Below, in pieces: positions 44,993 to 53,665 of a DNA stretch of 64,000 nucleotides. The notes beneath the pieces were generated by a model that worked only from the letters and a program-made list of their open reading frames with translations, had not been told where the DNA came from and ran no database searches. Positions within the stretch are counted from its first letter, which is position 1. The number at the start of each line of letters is the position of its first letter. The DNA comes from Methylocella sp. GTDB lineage: Bacteria; Pseudomonadota; Alphaproteobacteria; Rhizobiales; Beijerinckiaceae. Location of the stretch: the NCBI GenBank assembly GCA_037200525.1, contig JBBCGG010000001.1:583526-647525 (forward strand), in the 5' to 3' direction. Made by a program: the position numbers and the translations under genes.

Positions 44993-45382
44993 ATGCTGAA
45001 AGCTTTCGTCCGCGCCGCGCTGATCGCCGGCGCGCTTTTCGTCGCCAATACTTCATTTGCACAAGCGCCGGCTCCGGCGCACGCCGCCGATACAAGCAAG
45101 GGCAAAGCCCTCGTCGATTCCAAGGGCATGACGCTTTATATCTTCGACAAGGATGCGGAGGGTAAATCGGCTTGCAACGGCGGATGCGCCACCAACTGGC
45201 CGCCTTTTGTGTCCGCGGCGGGCGCAAGCGCCTCTGGTGATTGGACCATCGTTACGCGCGATGACGGCGCGACGCAGTGGGCCTACAAGGGCAAGCCGCT
45301 TTATGCCTATATCAAGGACGCGAAGCCGGGAGACGTAGTGGGCGATGGCTTCAAGGACGTCTGGCACGTCGCAAAGCCCTGA
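44993..45382 (+). CDS. Small secreted protein of the COG4315 (secreted repeat) family
   Basis: Protein of 129 residues with a Sec signal peptide (about 1-24, cleavage near FAQA-PA), then two copies of the family's roughly 40-residue repeat: GMTLYIFDKDAEGKSACNGGCATNWPP and the shorter KPLYAYIKDAKPGDVVGDG. Cysteines in CNGGC may pair in the periplasm. Function unknown for the family; often annotated as lipoprotein-like or haem/stress-linked. A 200-nt AT-rich leader separates it from the oxidase gene. Confidence 0.85.
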   Translation: MLKAFVRAALIAGALFVANTSFAQAPAPAHAADTSKGKALVDSKGMTLYIFDKDAEGKSACNGGCATNWPPFVSAAGASASGDWTIVTRDDGATQWAYKGKPLYAYIKDAKPGDVVGDGFKDVWHVAKP

Positions 45383-45511
45383 CCAGCGGATCATTTGCCG
45401 ATCGCCGCAGCTACTGAAGAATGAGTTGAGGTTAGGCTCGCGATGCGCCGAATGGATATCATAGCGTAGGGAATTGGGATCGCGCGGCCATAAAGGGAGC
45501 AAGGTTCAACA

Positions 45512-46102
45512 ATGAGCCAGTCCGTAAGAGAATGCGCCGACGCGGACAAAGCGCGCGTTTCGGCCATGCTTGGGGCCGCGTTCCAAGATGACCCCGTAAT
45601 CGCTTATATTTTTCCCAATCCGGAGGTTCGCCGCGCGCGGCTTCCGGGTTTTTACGGCGTCGTCTATGGCGTCGACGGCGCAAGGGGCGCCCGGTTCATG
45701 ACGGCAAACGGCGAGGCCGCAACAATTTGGCGAGCCCCTGGCCATGAACGCCATTCGCTCGTCGAAAAAATACAGCAGGCGTGGCCCTGGGTGGCGGCGT
45801 CGGGGCCTGCGATCGGTCGCGTGCTCGTTTTCAGCGGAGCCAGCGACGAGCATCATCCACCAGAGCCCCACTGGTATCTTCACGCGGCGGGATGCCTGCC
45901 TTCCGCCCAGCGCAAAGGCTTCGGCAGCGCCGCCGTTCGGGCGGGACTCGCCCGCGCCGACGCCGACGGGGTTCCCGCATATCTGGAGACTGCAACCGAA
46001 GCCAACCTTCCCTTTTACGCCTCGCTCGGCTTTGCCGTAACGCATGAGTGGAAGGTAAAGAATGGCCCTCGATGCTGGTCAATGCTCCGCAAGCCATCGT
46101 AG
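45512..46102 (+). CDS. GNAT-family N-acetyltransferase
   Basis: Protein of 196 residues; the acetyl-CoA pyrophosphate loop QRKGFGSAAVRAGLARA (about 131-147) and the following strand YLETATEANLPFYASLGFAV are typical of GNAT enzymes. Acceptor unknown. Stands alone between the secreted protein gene and the convergent oxidase operon. Confidence 0.88.
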   Translation: MSQSVRECADADKARVSAMLGAAFQDDPVIAYIFPNPEVRRARLPGFYGVVYGVDGARGARFMTANGEAATIWRAPGHERHSLVEKIQQAWPWVAASGPAIGRVLVFSGASDEHHPPEPHWYLHAAGCLPSAQRKGFGSAAVRAGLARADADGVPAYLETATEANLPFYASLGFAVTHEWKVKNGPRCWSMLRKPS

Positions 46103-46125
46103 CGCTGCCGAGACTCTGATCTCGC

Positions 46126-46962
46126 TTAGTTTGATGCCGGCATGCCTTGGTAGTAAATGGCCAAGCGACGCTCCTCGTCAGGCGTCAGTTGATGCGCGAT
46201 GGTTCGCATGCGCTTGAAAAAGTCGTTGTGGCGTTCGCCAGTCCCAAAATCCTTGAGCTGTTGTTCGAGGTAGGGACTGGATTGGCCGAGGAGAAGAGGA
46301 GCGGCCTCGGGACCGCTCCGGCTTAACCCATGGCAGGAATCGCAAGATGGAATCGCGCGCGCGGGGTCGCCGATCCGCGCCAAAGTGCTAATCTTGAGCA
46401 AAACCCCCGAGTCGGCCGCCCGCAAATCCGCCCGCGGCCGCGTCGCGAAATAGGCGGCGACATCAGATATTTGCTCTTCCGTTAAAGACGCGGCGATCGG
46501 TTGCATTATGTCGGACTTGCGATCGCCCGATTGGAAATCGCGGAGTTCCTTGAAAATCGCCGCTTCGGATTGCCCGGCGAGATTTGGAAATTGGGCCGGA
46601 TCGACAGATTTTCCATCCTCGCCATGGCAGACGCCGCAGGTGTCCTTGGCGATAGTCGCGCCCCGCGTCGCGCTCGCGTTGGAGAGGAGACGGCGCGTCT
46701 CGACCGTCCACGCGACATTGGAGACGGGAGCGCTCGCCGTCGCAGCGCCTGGGTCCGGCGGGATCTTCGCGTAACCTGGTATGCCGAGCGCGCGGCAGAT
46801 GGCGGTGAATGGGTCAAACCGGGTCTCGCTCCGCGACGGCAGAACGATCAGCGCGAGGATAAGGCTGATGAGGGTAAAAGCGCCGACGAGCACGCTAGCC
46901 CAAAGACACCAGGAGCGATCAGCGGCGCTAGGCTCGGTTGGGGGAGGAAGAGCTTCGGACAT
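46126..46962 (-). CDS. Membrane-anchored dihaem cytochrome c of the ba3-type oxidase operon
   Basis: Protein of 278 residues: one N-terminal membrane helix (about 17-42), a linker of about 50 residues, then two c-type haem domains with CGVCHGEDG (about 120) and CDSCHGLSRSG (about 225). Arrangement resembles cytochrome c4/c-type electron donors. It follows the oxidase subunit I gene by 7 nt and is likely the immediate electron donor to the oxidase. ATG 46962 used; GGAGG lies 10 nt upstream. Confidence 0.88.
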   Translation of the reverse strand: MSEALPPPTEPSAADRSWCLWASVLVGAFTLISLILALIVLPSRSETRFDPFTAICRALGIPGYAKIPPDPGAATASAPVSNVAWTVETRRLLSNASATRGATIAKDTCGVCHGEDGKSVDPAQFPNLAGQSEAAIFKELRDFQSGDRKSDIMQPIAASLTEEQISDVAAYFATRPRADLRAADSGVLLKISTLARIGDPARAIPSCDSCHGLSRSGPEAAPLLLGQSSPYLEQQLKDFGTGERHNDFFKRMRTIAHQLTPDEERRLAIYYQGMPASN

Positions 46963-46969
46963 GTGGAGC

Positions 46970-48610
46970 TTAGCCTCCAAGGTCGACGCGATGAATAGGC
47001 GCGGGATAATCCTTGATGAAGAAGAACTGCCCGATCGGGTATCCGTAGGCCATCAGCATCAGGAAGAGCAGCAGCCAGTTGCAAAGCGCAAATCCGTTGA
47101 GGGCGCTCGGCACCCGTTGCGGCGGATGTAGGGCGACGGCGTAATGCATCTGACGGTCCGCCTCCGGACCGCGATAGAGAGTCACGAGATTCCACACGAA
47201 TAGAAGGCCGCCGGCGAGCATGATGTAGCCGCCGATCATCGAAACAATGGTCCAGGGTTGCCAAAACGCGATCGCTGGATTGGCGTAGTCGAAGGTCGCG
47301 ACCCTGCGCGGCTCGCCGAACAGACCTAGCACGTGCCAGGGAAAAGTCGTCACCACGATTCCGATAGCCCACAGCCACAGCTGCAGACGAATTGGCTTTA
47401 GGGACAGCGGCTGGCGCCCGACGAGCTTCGGCCAAAACTCATAGGCGATGGCGAAATACATGGTCACCACCGAACCGCCATAGATCAGATGAAAATGGGC
47501 GGTTACCCAGGAGGTGTTATGGATCATGGCGTTCATGCCATAAGACATATTGATGGTGCCGCCAAAACCACCGAAACCGAGCAGAACAAAGCTAAGCCCG
47601 GTGGCCAGCACCATCGGCCTGTCCCAGGGAAGCGCTCCGATCCAGCCGAATAGGCCGCGACCGCCGCGGAGCCGTCCGACGATCTCCATTGAGGCGCCGA
47701 TCGTGAAGATCGTCAGCAATGTCGGCACGGTCACGAGCGCTGTCAGCATCATCTGAAGGAACTTGAAGCCGGTCCCGTGTTCGGGGTCCGTGAATAGATG
47801 ATGCATGCCGACGGGGAGCGAGTAGAGCACCAAAAGCAAGAAACTCAGGCGCCCCATCATATCGCTGTAAAGCCGGCCGCCGGCGGCTCGCGGCGCCATT
47901 GTGTAGAATGCGATATAGGCGGGAAGCAGCCAGAAATAGACGATTGGGTGCAACGTCCAGGCAAATAGCGTCCGGGCGAGGCCGATGTCTATCGTCTGCG
48001 TCCAGCCGAGCGAGGCCGGAATTGCCTGAAACAAAAGCTCGGCGGCGACGCCGGCCGTGGTCCACAACCACAGGAACGCGTTCGCGACATTGCCGAACAT
48101 GGCGAGCGGAACGGGCTTGCCGGGATTGTCCTTCTTCCAGTCGCTCATCGCCCAGATCATCAACGCGATCCAGAACCAAGAGCCGACAACCACGAGCACA
48201 AGGCCGAGATAGTAGAACACGCTGCCGGTCAGCGGCGGATAGAAAGTGTAGAGCACGGTGGCTTTGCCGGCCAGCACAGGGGCCATCGCCATGACGACGC
48301 CAGCCATGATGAGCCAAAAGCCGATCCACGCGAGGCGCGTGTTGGGCAGCGGCCTGTCAAGCGAGGTCACGGCGACGAAATAGCCAAAGCCCATGACGAA
48401 CAGCGTCGGCATGACATAGCCCATGATCGTGCCATGTGCGGTGACCGAAGCGAAATAGGCCTCCGGCGACGTAAAGACGGGATTGAGGCCGCTGCGCACC
48501 GTCATCTGCCAAGCGCCTAGAATAATGGCGACGGCGAAGGTCGCGAACGCGACCCCGAAATGGGCGAGGATCAGCCGATCAGCGCGGTATGTCACAGCTC
48601 GCCCTTCCAT
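46970..48610 (-). CDS. ba3-type haem-copper oxidase subunit I
   Basis: Catalytic subunit of about 546 residues with at least 13 hydrophobic segments. Haem/copper ligand regions are visible: VTAHGTIMGYVMP (first haem His), WTLHPIVYFWLLPAYIAFYT (CuB His and the following Tyr), GMHHLFTDP (CuB His pair) and NTSWVTAHFHLIYGG (haem His pair). Type B oxidases reduce O2 to water at low oxygen with proton pumping. The start is uncertain: ATG 48610 overlaps the subunit II end by 32 nt, while a GTG at 48595 with GGAAGG upstream is an alternative. Confidence 0.92.
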   Translation of the reverse strand: MEGRAVTYRADRLILAHFGVAFATFAVAIILGAWQMTVRSGLNPVFTSPEAYFASVTAHGTIMGYVMPTLFVMGFGYFVAVTSLDRPLPNTRLAWIGFWLIMAGVVMAMAPVLAGKATVLYTFYPPLTGSVFYYLGLVLVVVGSWFWIALMIWAMSDWKKDNPGKPVPLAMFGNVANAFLWLWTTAGVAAELLFQAIPASLGWTQTIDIGLARTLFAWTLHPIVYFWLLPAYIAFYTMAPRAAGGRLYSDMMGRLSFLLLVLYSLPVGMHHLFTDPEHGTGFKFLQMMLTALVTVPTLLTIFTIGASMEIVGRLRGGRGLFGWIGALPWDRPMVLATGLSFVLLGFGGFGGTINMSYGMNAMIHNTSWVTAHFHLIYGGSVVTMYFAIAYEFWPKLVGRQPLSLKPIRLQLWLWAIGIVVTTFPWHVLGLFGEPRRVATFDYANPAIAFWQPWTIVSMIGGYIMLAGGLLFVWNLVTLYRGPEADRQMHYAVALHPPQRVPSALNGFALCNWLLLFLMLMAYGYPIGQFFFIKDYPAPIHRVDLGG

Positions 48611-49118
48611 TCTCGTCATTGCGCCATTCGCTCTGCGGGATGACGCGGACCAGGCTCCACATCTCGCTGTGGCCCAATCCACAAAATTCGTGGCAAGGCA
48701 TCAGATGATCGCCCGCCTCGTTGAAGACCGTGTGAATTTCGGAAACATAGCCGGGCACGACCATCGTATTTGCGTTTGTGCCGGCGATGAGAAAGCCGTG
48801 GATGACGTCGGGACTGGTGACGCGAATCGTCACCGGCTTTCCTTGCGGCACGGGGATGCAGCGCGGCACGAAAGCGAACTGGGCGGCGATGATCCGCACC
48901 GTCACCGAACCGTCAGGATTGACGCTAGCGCCGAGATTGTTTTCGGCGAACTCTTTGTTCGCGCCGAGCGTCGTCGGGTCGGTGGTTTCGACATGGCTCG
49001 GCGGATGCATCGCCATGACGAAGCTTGAGACGCCGGTGACTGCGAGCATGATCGCCACCGCGACGATGACGATGGCGGCCCACCTGCGCTCCGTCTTTTG
49101 AATGTCCTGCTCATTCAT
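48579..49118 (-). CDS. ba3-type oxidase subunit II (CuA)
   Basis: Protein of 179 residues with one N-terminal membrane anchor (about 14-36) and a periplasmic cupredoxin domain. CuA ligands: His in SPDVIHGFLIAGT and the cluster CHEFCGLGHSEM near residue 140-152. Receives electrons from the operon's cytochrome c and passes them to subunit I. A 12-nt gap separates it from the small subunit gene upstream. Confidence 0.93.
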   Translation of the reverse strand: MNEQDIQKTERRWAAIVIVAVAIMLAVTGVSSFVMAMHPPSHVETTDPTTLGANKEFAENNLGASVNPDGSVTVRIIAAQFAFVPRCIPVPQGKPVTIRVTSPDVIHGFLIAGTNANTMVVPGYVSEIHTVFNEAGDHLMPCHEFCGLGHSEMWSLVRVIPQSEWRNDENGRASCDIPR

Positions 49119-49130
49119 GATTGGAGAGCC

Positions 49131-49331
49131 TCAGCTGATCGGGCCGCGCGGCAGGAACACGAAGAAATAAACCGCAAGCCAAGCCAGCAGTAACAAGCTC
49201 AGAGTTAAGCCGGCCAAAGCGAACGCGCCCCTTGGCACAATCTTCAGAGCCTGCTCCAACGCGGCGTCGGCGGCCGGGTCGGAAACGTTCTCCGCGATGA
49301 GCGATTCCAAGGATTGATCAAAATTTGCCAT
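49131..49331 (-). CDS. Small single-helix subunit of the ba3-type oxidase
   Basis: Sixty-six residues: an acidic N-terminal half and one membrane helix (about 38-60, ALAGLTLSLLLLAWLAVYFFV). First gene of the oxidase operon, before subunit II. Matches the short accessory subunit (IIa-like) found in B-type oxidases by size and place; sequence alone is weak evidence. ATG 49331 preferred over an upstream extension. Confidence 0.7.
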   Translation of the reverse strand: MANFDQSLESLIAENVSDPAADAALEQALKIVPRGAFALAGLTLSLLLLAWLAVYFFVFLPRGPIS

Positions 49332-49585
49332 GCACTTTCTTTCAGCTAATTTCAAAATTGCGTCAACTGTAACCTACGCAAGAAAATGGCGTCGAGTTTT
49401 GTTCTAGCGCAAGCCGGACGGTAGACGTACTCCGGCGTTCAATTTTTGCTTCCGAACCCGAACCCGAACCCGCTCTAGCGAGCATGCGGGCCTCGCCTTC
49501 ATCGTTAGGTCGCATTCCAAACAGAGACTGACCCGCATCGTCAGGCCATCGCAACCGATGTCCTCCCACCAGGAATCATTGTTAC

Positions 49586-50557
49586 ATGAACATCATAATA
49601 GGGAGCGCTCAAAGCCCCATTCTGGCGAGCGCTCAGAGCAGAGCTGAGTTAGAGGCCGCCGCCTCGCGGCGCGGCGTCGAATCCGTTGTAGCGAACAGCC
49701 GCGCCGACCTCATGAGGGAATTGCCGCGGGCCGACGCGATTTGGATCGAACCCGCGACATATGACGCCGAGTTTGTCGCAACGCTCCGGCGCGATGTCGG
49801 CCATCTTAAATGGATTCAGCTGATGAGCACGGGGTTCGACGCAGTCGAACGTTACGGCGCCCCGGACGGCGTCGTCGTGACCAACGCGGGCGACGCCTAT
49901 GCTCCTCTTGTCGCGGAGCACGCCTTGGCATTGCTGCTGGCGCTTGGTCGCGGGCTGCCAGACGCGCTCGACAGCGGCGCCGAGCATCAATGGAAGTCGG
50001 AGATCGGCGCCCGCGTGACGACGCTCGATGGCGCGGCCGTAACCATTTTCGGCTTTGGCCGCATCGGGCGGGAGATCGCGCTCCGGCTGCGTCCCTTTGG
50101 GACCCGCATCATAGCCGTAACGCAGCGCGGGCGACTGGAGCCGCTTGCTGACGAAACGCTGTCCAGCGATAAATTAGGCGACGCGCTCAAAGTCAGCGAC
50201 GCGCTCATTGTCGCGGCGCCGTTGACGAAGAGCACGCATCATGCAATCGGCGCAAAGGAGCTTTCGGCCTTGCCGCGTCACGCCTTCGTCATCAATATCG
50301 GCCGAGGGCCGATCATTGATGGGGCGGCGCTCAGCCATGCGCTGGCAAAAGGCGTGATTGGAGGAGCGGGTCTTGACGTGACGGACCCTGAGCCGCTGCC
50401 GCTCGATGATCCGTTATGGGCCTGTAAAAATGTCATTGTGACGCCGCATATCGCCGCGATGGGCGGCGCGCTTCCAGCACGGCGTCTTGCAGCCATTCTC
50501 CAGCGCAATCTCGATCATTTCATCAATGGGCGCGAATTGGAAAATCGCATCTTCTGA
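49586..50557 (+). CDS. NAD-dependent D-2-hydroxyacid dehydrogenase
   Basis: Protein of 323 residues in the D-isomer-specific 2-hydroxyacid dehydrogenase family. Rossmann motif FGFGRIGREIALRL (about 154-167), then VINIGRGPIIDGAALSHAL with the catalytic Arg region, GLDVTDPEPLP with Glu, and TPHIAA with His. Substrate (glyoxylate, hydroxypyruvate, phosphoglycerate or other) cannot be read from sequence. Transcribed alone; convergent with lon. Confidence 0.9.
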   Translation: MNIIIGSAQSPILASAQSRAELEAAASRRGVESVVANSRADLMRELPRADAIWIEPATYDAEFVATLRRDVGHLKWIQLMSTGFDAVERYGAPDGVVVTNAGDAYAPLVAEHALALLLALGRGLPDALDSGAEHQWKSEIGARVTTLDGAAVTIFGFGRIGREIALRLRPFGTRIIAVTQRGRLEPLADETLSSDKLGDALKVSDALIVAAPLTKSTHHAIGAKELSALPRHAFVINIGRGPIIDGAALSHALAKGVIGGAGLDVTDPEPLPLDDPLWACKNVIVTPHIAAMGGALPARRLAAILQRNLDHFINGRELENRIF

Positions 50558-50570
50558 AAGGTGTGACGGA

Positions 50571-50603
50571 GGCGCGATCGCTTCGATTTGAATTGATCGC
50601 GCC
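50571..50603. terminator. Candidate bidirectional terminator
   Basis: Perfect 9-bp arms GGCGCGATC/GATCGCGCC around a 15-nt loop, located between the convergent 2-hydroxyacid dehydrogenase and lon genes. Strong stem, no U-run. Confidence 0.6.
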
Positions 50604-50621
50604 CCAGGATCCGCTGCGCGC

Positions 50622-53024
50622 TTATGCTGCGGACGTCGCTTCCTTGCTTTCAAATGCAGCGGCGACGGCGTCATCGACCCGCTCGAGCCAGACGAATTCG
50701 AGACGCTCGCGGGCGTCTTGCGGAATGTCATCATAGTCGCGCCGATTGCGGGCTGGCAGCAGAACGCGGGTCAAGCCCGCCCGCGCCGCCGCGGCCACTT
50801 TCTCCTTGATGCCGCCGACCGGCAGCACCAGCCCGCGCAGACTGATCTCGCCGGTCATGGCGGTGTCGTTGCGGACAATGCGCCCGCTCAGAACAGAGAC
50901 GAGCGCGATGAACATCGCAACTCCGGCGCTCGGTCCATCTTTCGGCGTCGCGCCGGCCGGAACATGGATATGGATGTCGTTCTTGTCGAACATCGCGGGG
51001 TCGACGCCGAGGTCGCCTGCCCTGCTCTTCACCAGGCTGAGCGCCGCCTGCGCGCTCTCGCGCATTACCTCGCCGAGCTGACCGGTGAGGATCAGCTTGC
51101 CATGGCCAGGGGTGCGGGTCGCTTCGATGAAAAGAATGTCGCCGCCGACCGGAGTCCAGGCAAGGCCTGTCGCAACGCCCGGCACGCTGACGCGCATCGC
51201 CACCTCATCCTCAAACCGCGGCGGTCCGAGCAGATCGCTAAGATCGCTTTGCTTGATGTGAACGTGGCTGGCGCTGCCCTCGGCGATGTTGATGGCGATG
51301 TGACGTAACGCGCGGCCTATCTCGCGCTCGAGGTTGCGTACGCCCGCCTCGCGCGTATAGCCGCGAATGATGTCAGCCAGCGCGGCGTCGTCGATCTTGA
51401 CTTGCGCGGACGTCAGACCGTTCATTTCCAGCTGGCGGCGCATCAAATAGCGCCTCGCGATCTCAAGCTTTTCCGCATCGGTATAGCCAGTGAGGCTGAT
51501 GATCTCCATGCGGTCGCGCAGCGGCCCGGCGATCGTGTCGAGCATATTGGCTGTGGCGATGAACGCCACGCTGGAGAGATCAAACGGCACAGCGAGATAA
51601 TTGTCGCGGAAGCTATTGTTCTGCTCGGGATCCAGCACCTCGAGCATGGCTGAGGCCGGATCGCCGTGGGCGCTGGCTCCCATTTTGTCGATCTCATCCA
51701 GCATCATTACGCAATTGCGCGTCCCGGCCTTGCGGATGCCTTGAATGATATTGCCGGGCAAAGCGCCGACATAGGTGCGCCGGTGGCCTCTGATCTCGGC
51801 TTCGTCATGAACGCCCCCGAGACTGACGCGGACGAATTTTCGTCTCATGGCGCGTGCGATGGATTGGCCGAGCGACGTCTTGCCGACGCCGGGCGGTCCG
51901 ACAAAACAAAGAATCGGCGCTTTGCCCTGCGGCGCAAGCTTGCGCACCGCGAGATATTCGACGATGCGCTCCTTGATCTTTTCGAGACCGAAGTGATCCT
52001 CGTCAAGAATGCGGCGCGCCTCTGCGATATCGATCGGCGCCTCTTCGGGAAGCGTCCAGGGCAGTTCGATCAGCCAATCGAGATAGCTGCGGATCATGCC
52101 GAATTCGGCGGAGGCGTCGGGCATTCGCTCCAGCCTGTGCAGCTCCTTGCGCGCCGCCTGATCGACCTCGGGCGGCATGTTCGCTTTTGCGATCGCCCCG
52201 GTCAGCTCGGCGATCTCTTGCGCCTTGCCGTCGCCTTCGCCGAGCTGGCGCTGAATCGACGCCATCTGCTCGCGCAGCAGCATCTCGCGCTGACGCTCAT
52301 CGAGGGTAGCTTTGGTCTGGCGGCCGATTTCCTGCGACAGCCGCAGCACCTCGATGCGCTGGGCGAGCAGCCGGGCGACCTTGTCCATCCGCGCAGGAAG
52401 ATCGATGGTCTCCAGTATGTCCTGCTTCTGCTCGGGCGTCGCATCCATGTAAGCGGCGACGAGGTCGGTCAGAGCGGCCGGCGTGCTGGCTCCGTTGACG
52501 GCGGCGATCAGCTCGTTCGGCGTTTGCGGCAGAAGCTGGAGCGCCTCCGACGCCTGACCCTGGAGATGGACGAAACGCGCTTCGATGTCAGGCGAGCGCG
52601 CGTCGGATTCTTCGATCCGTCGCACCCTAGCGGCGAGGAAGGGCTGCTCCCTGACGAATTCTTCGACATAAAAGCGTTGTTCGCCCTGGCAGATCAAATG
52701 ATGACCGCCGTCGGGGGCCGCTATATAGCGCAGGACGCTGGCGACAACGCCCATGCGATGCATGTTCAAGGGCAAGGCGTCCTCATCATTCGCATCGCGC
52801 TGCATGAGAAGGCCAACCGGACGTCCTTGTCGGACGGCCTCTTGCGCTGCGGCGATCGATTTGGGCCTGCCGACGGTTACCGGCATGACGACGCCCGGAA
52901 ACAGTACGAAGTTGCGCACCGGCACGATAATTAGGGCGTCCTCCGGAAGATCGACGCGAGGACTGGCGACGGCGGCGGGCGCGCCGGCGTCCGCGGCGCG
53001 GAGAATTTGGGGAAAACGAGACAT
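50622..53024 (-). CDS. lon: ATP-dependent protease Lon
   Basis: AAA+ serine protease of 800 residues. N-terminal LON substrate domain (about 30-225), coiled-coil linker, AAA+ domain with Walker A GPPGVGKTSLG (about residue 375) and Walker B MLDEID, and C-terminal protease domain with the Ser-Lys dyad (Ser in PKDGPSAGVAMF, Lys in the later GGIKEKVAAA). It follows an Hsp20 gene by 15 nt, which differs from the usual clpX-lon-hupB setting and suggests a stress-linked second Lon, though this cannot be confirmed here. Confidence 0.95.
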   Translation of the reverse strand: MSRFPQILRAADAGAPAAVASPRVDLPEDALIIVPVRNFVLFPGVVMPVTVGRPKSIAAAQEAVRQGRPVGLLMQRDANDEDALPLNMHRMGVVASVLRYIAAPDGGHHLICQGEQRFYVEEFVREQPFLAARVRRIEESDARSPDIEARFVHLQGQASEALQLLPQTPNELIAAVNGASTPAALTDLVAAYMDATPEQKQDILETIDLPARMDKVARLLAQRIEVLRLSQEIGRQTKATLDERQREMLLREQMASIQRQLGEGDGKAQEIAELTGAIAKANMPPEVDQAARKELHRLERMPDASAEFGMIRSYLDWLIELPWTLPEEAPIDIAEARRILDEDHFGLEKIKERIVEYLAVRKLAPQGKAPILCFVGPPGVGKTSLGQSIARAMRRKFVRVSLGGVHDEAEIRGHRRTYVGALPGNIIQGIRKAGTRNCVMMLDEIDKMGASAHGDPASAMLEVLDPEQNNSFRDNYLAVPFDLSSVAFIATANMLDTIAGPLRDRMEIISLTGYTDAEKLEIARRYLMRRQLEMNGLTSAQVKIDDAALADIIRGYTREAGVRNLEREIGRALRHIAINIAEGSASHVHIKQSDLSDLLGPPRFEDEVAMRVSVPGVATGLAWTPVGGDILFIEATRTPGHGKLILTGQLGEVMRESAQAALSLVKSRAGDLGVDPAMFDKNDIHIHVPAGATPKDGPSAGVAMFIALVSVLSGRIVRNDTAMTGEISLRGLVLPVGGIKEKVAAAARAGLTRVLLPARNRRDYDDIPQDARERLEFVWLERVDDAVAAAFESKEATSAA

Positions 53025-53039
53025 ATCGAATATCCTCGA

Positions 53040-53447
53040 TCAGACGAGTTTGCGCAAAGTAATGGCGAGGCAACCATTGACGACCGAGGGTCGCGCAACC
53101 TCATACCGGCCAGCTGGCAGCGGCACTTGTCGCTCGAAACGCCCCTGCGGCAATTCGAGCCGGTGGATCGCGGCCGTCATCAGCTGGGGCGGCGGCACGC
53201 GTTCGCCTGTGATCAGCAGCATGCCGTTGCTGAGCGTGACCGAGATATGCTCCGGATCGACGCCGGGCAACGCCGCAAAAACAAGCACTTCCCGATCCGT
53301 CTCGAGGACGTCGACCGGAGGCTCCCAATTGGGCGTGCGGCTGCGACTCGAGGCGGGTTGGAACATTTGGCGGTGCAATCGCTCCGCCCGAACCAGCATT
53401 TCCACCGCATCGGACCACATCCAGGCCCGCGCATCCGGGTATTTCAT
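53040..53447 (-). CDS. Hsp20-family small heat-shock protein
   Basis: Alpha-crystallin domain protein of 135 residues: N-terminal arm of about 45 residues, then PPVDVLETDREVLVFAALPGVDPEHISVTLSNGMLLITGER (in part) and a C-terminal strand NGCLAITLRKLV. Holds unfolding proteins for refolding or for degradation by the Lon encoded 15 nt downstream. A CTTGCAA box about 70 nt upstream could be part of a heat-shock promoter, but the -10 element is poor. Confidence 0.9.
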   Translation of the reverse strand: MKYPDARAWMWSDAVEMLVRAERLHRQMFQPASSRSRTPNWEPPVDVLETDREVLVFAALPGVDPEHISVTLSNGMLLITGERVPPPQLMTAAIHRLELPQGRFERQVPLPAGRYEVARPSVVNGCLAITLRKLV

Positions 53448-53665
53448 GCCTCATCCTCCACTGGCGAGCGACAAAGGGAGCTTTGCAGAAAGCGGCAATC
53501 CAGACGTCGTTGTCGCGTTGCAAGGTTCTAGCGCGCCGGACGCTCACGGCGCAAACGGCGAGATGCAAATTCGTTAGCTCCGAGATCGGCTGCCGAGCTT
53601 GGCTGAAACAGATGGCGCGCTGTATTCTGGCTCCCGACTCAGTCTTCGACGAGGACATGGAAGGG

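Noticed and set aside
49452-49469. CCGAAC triple repeat upstream of the oxidase operon
   Set aside because: Only three 6-bp units; no link to a start codon, so likely chance or neutral slippage.
51666-52934. Open frame of 422 codons antisense to lon
   Set aside because: Shadow of lon; composition reflects the complement of its codons.
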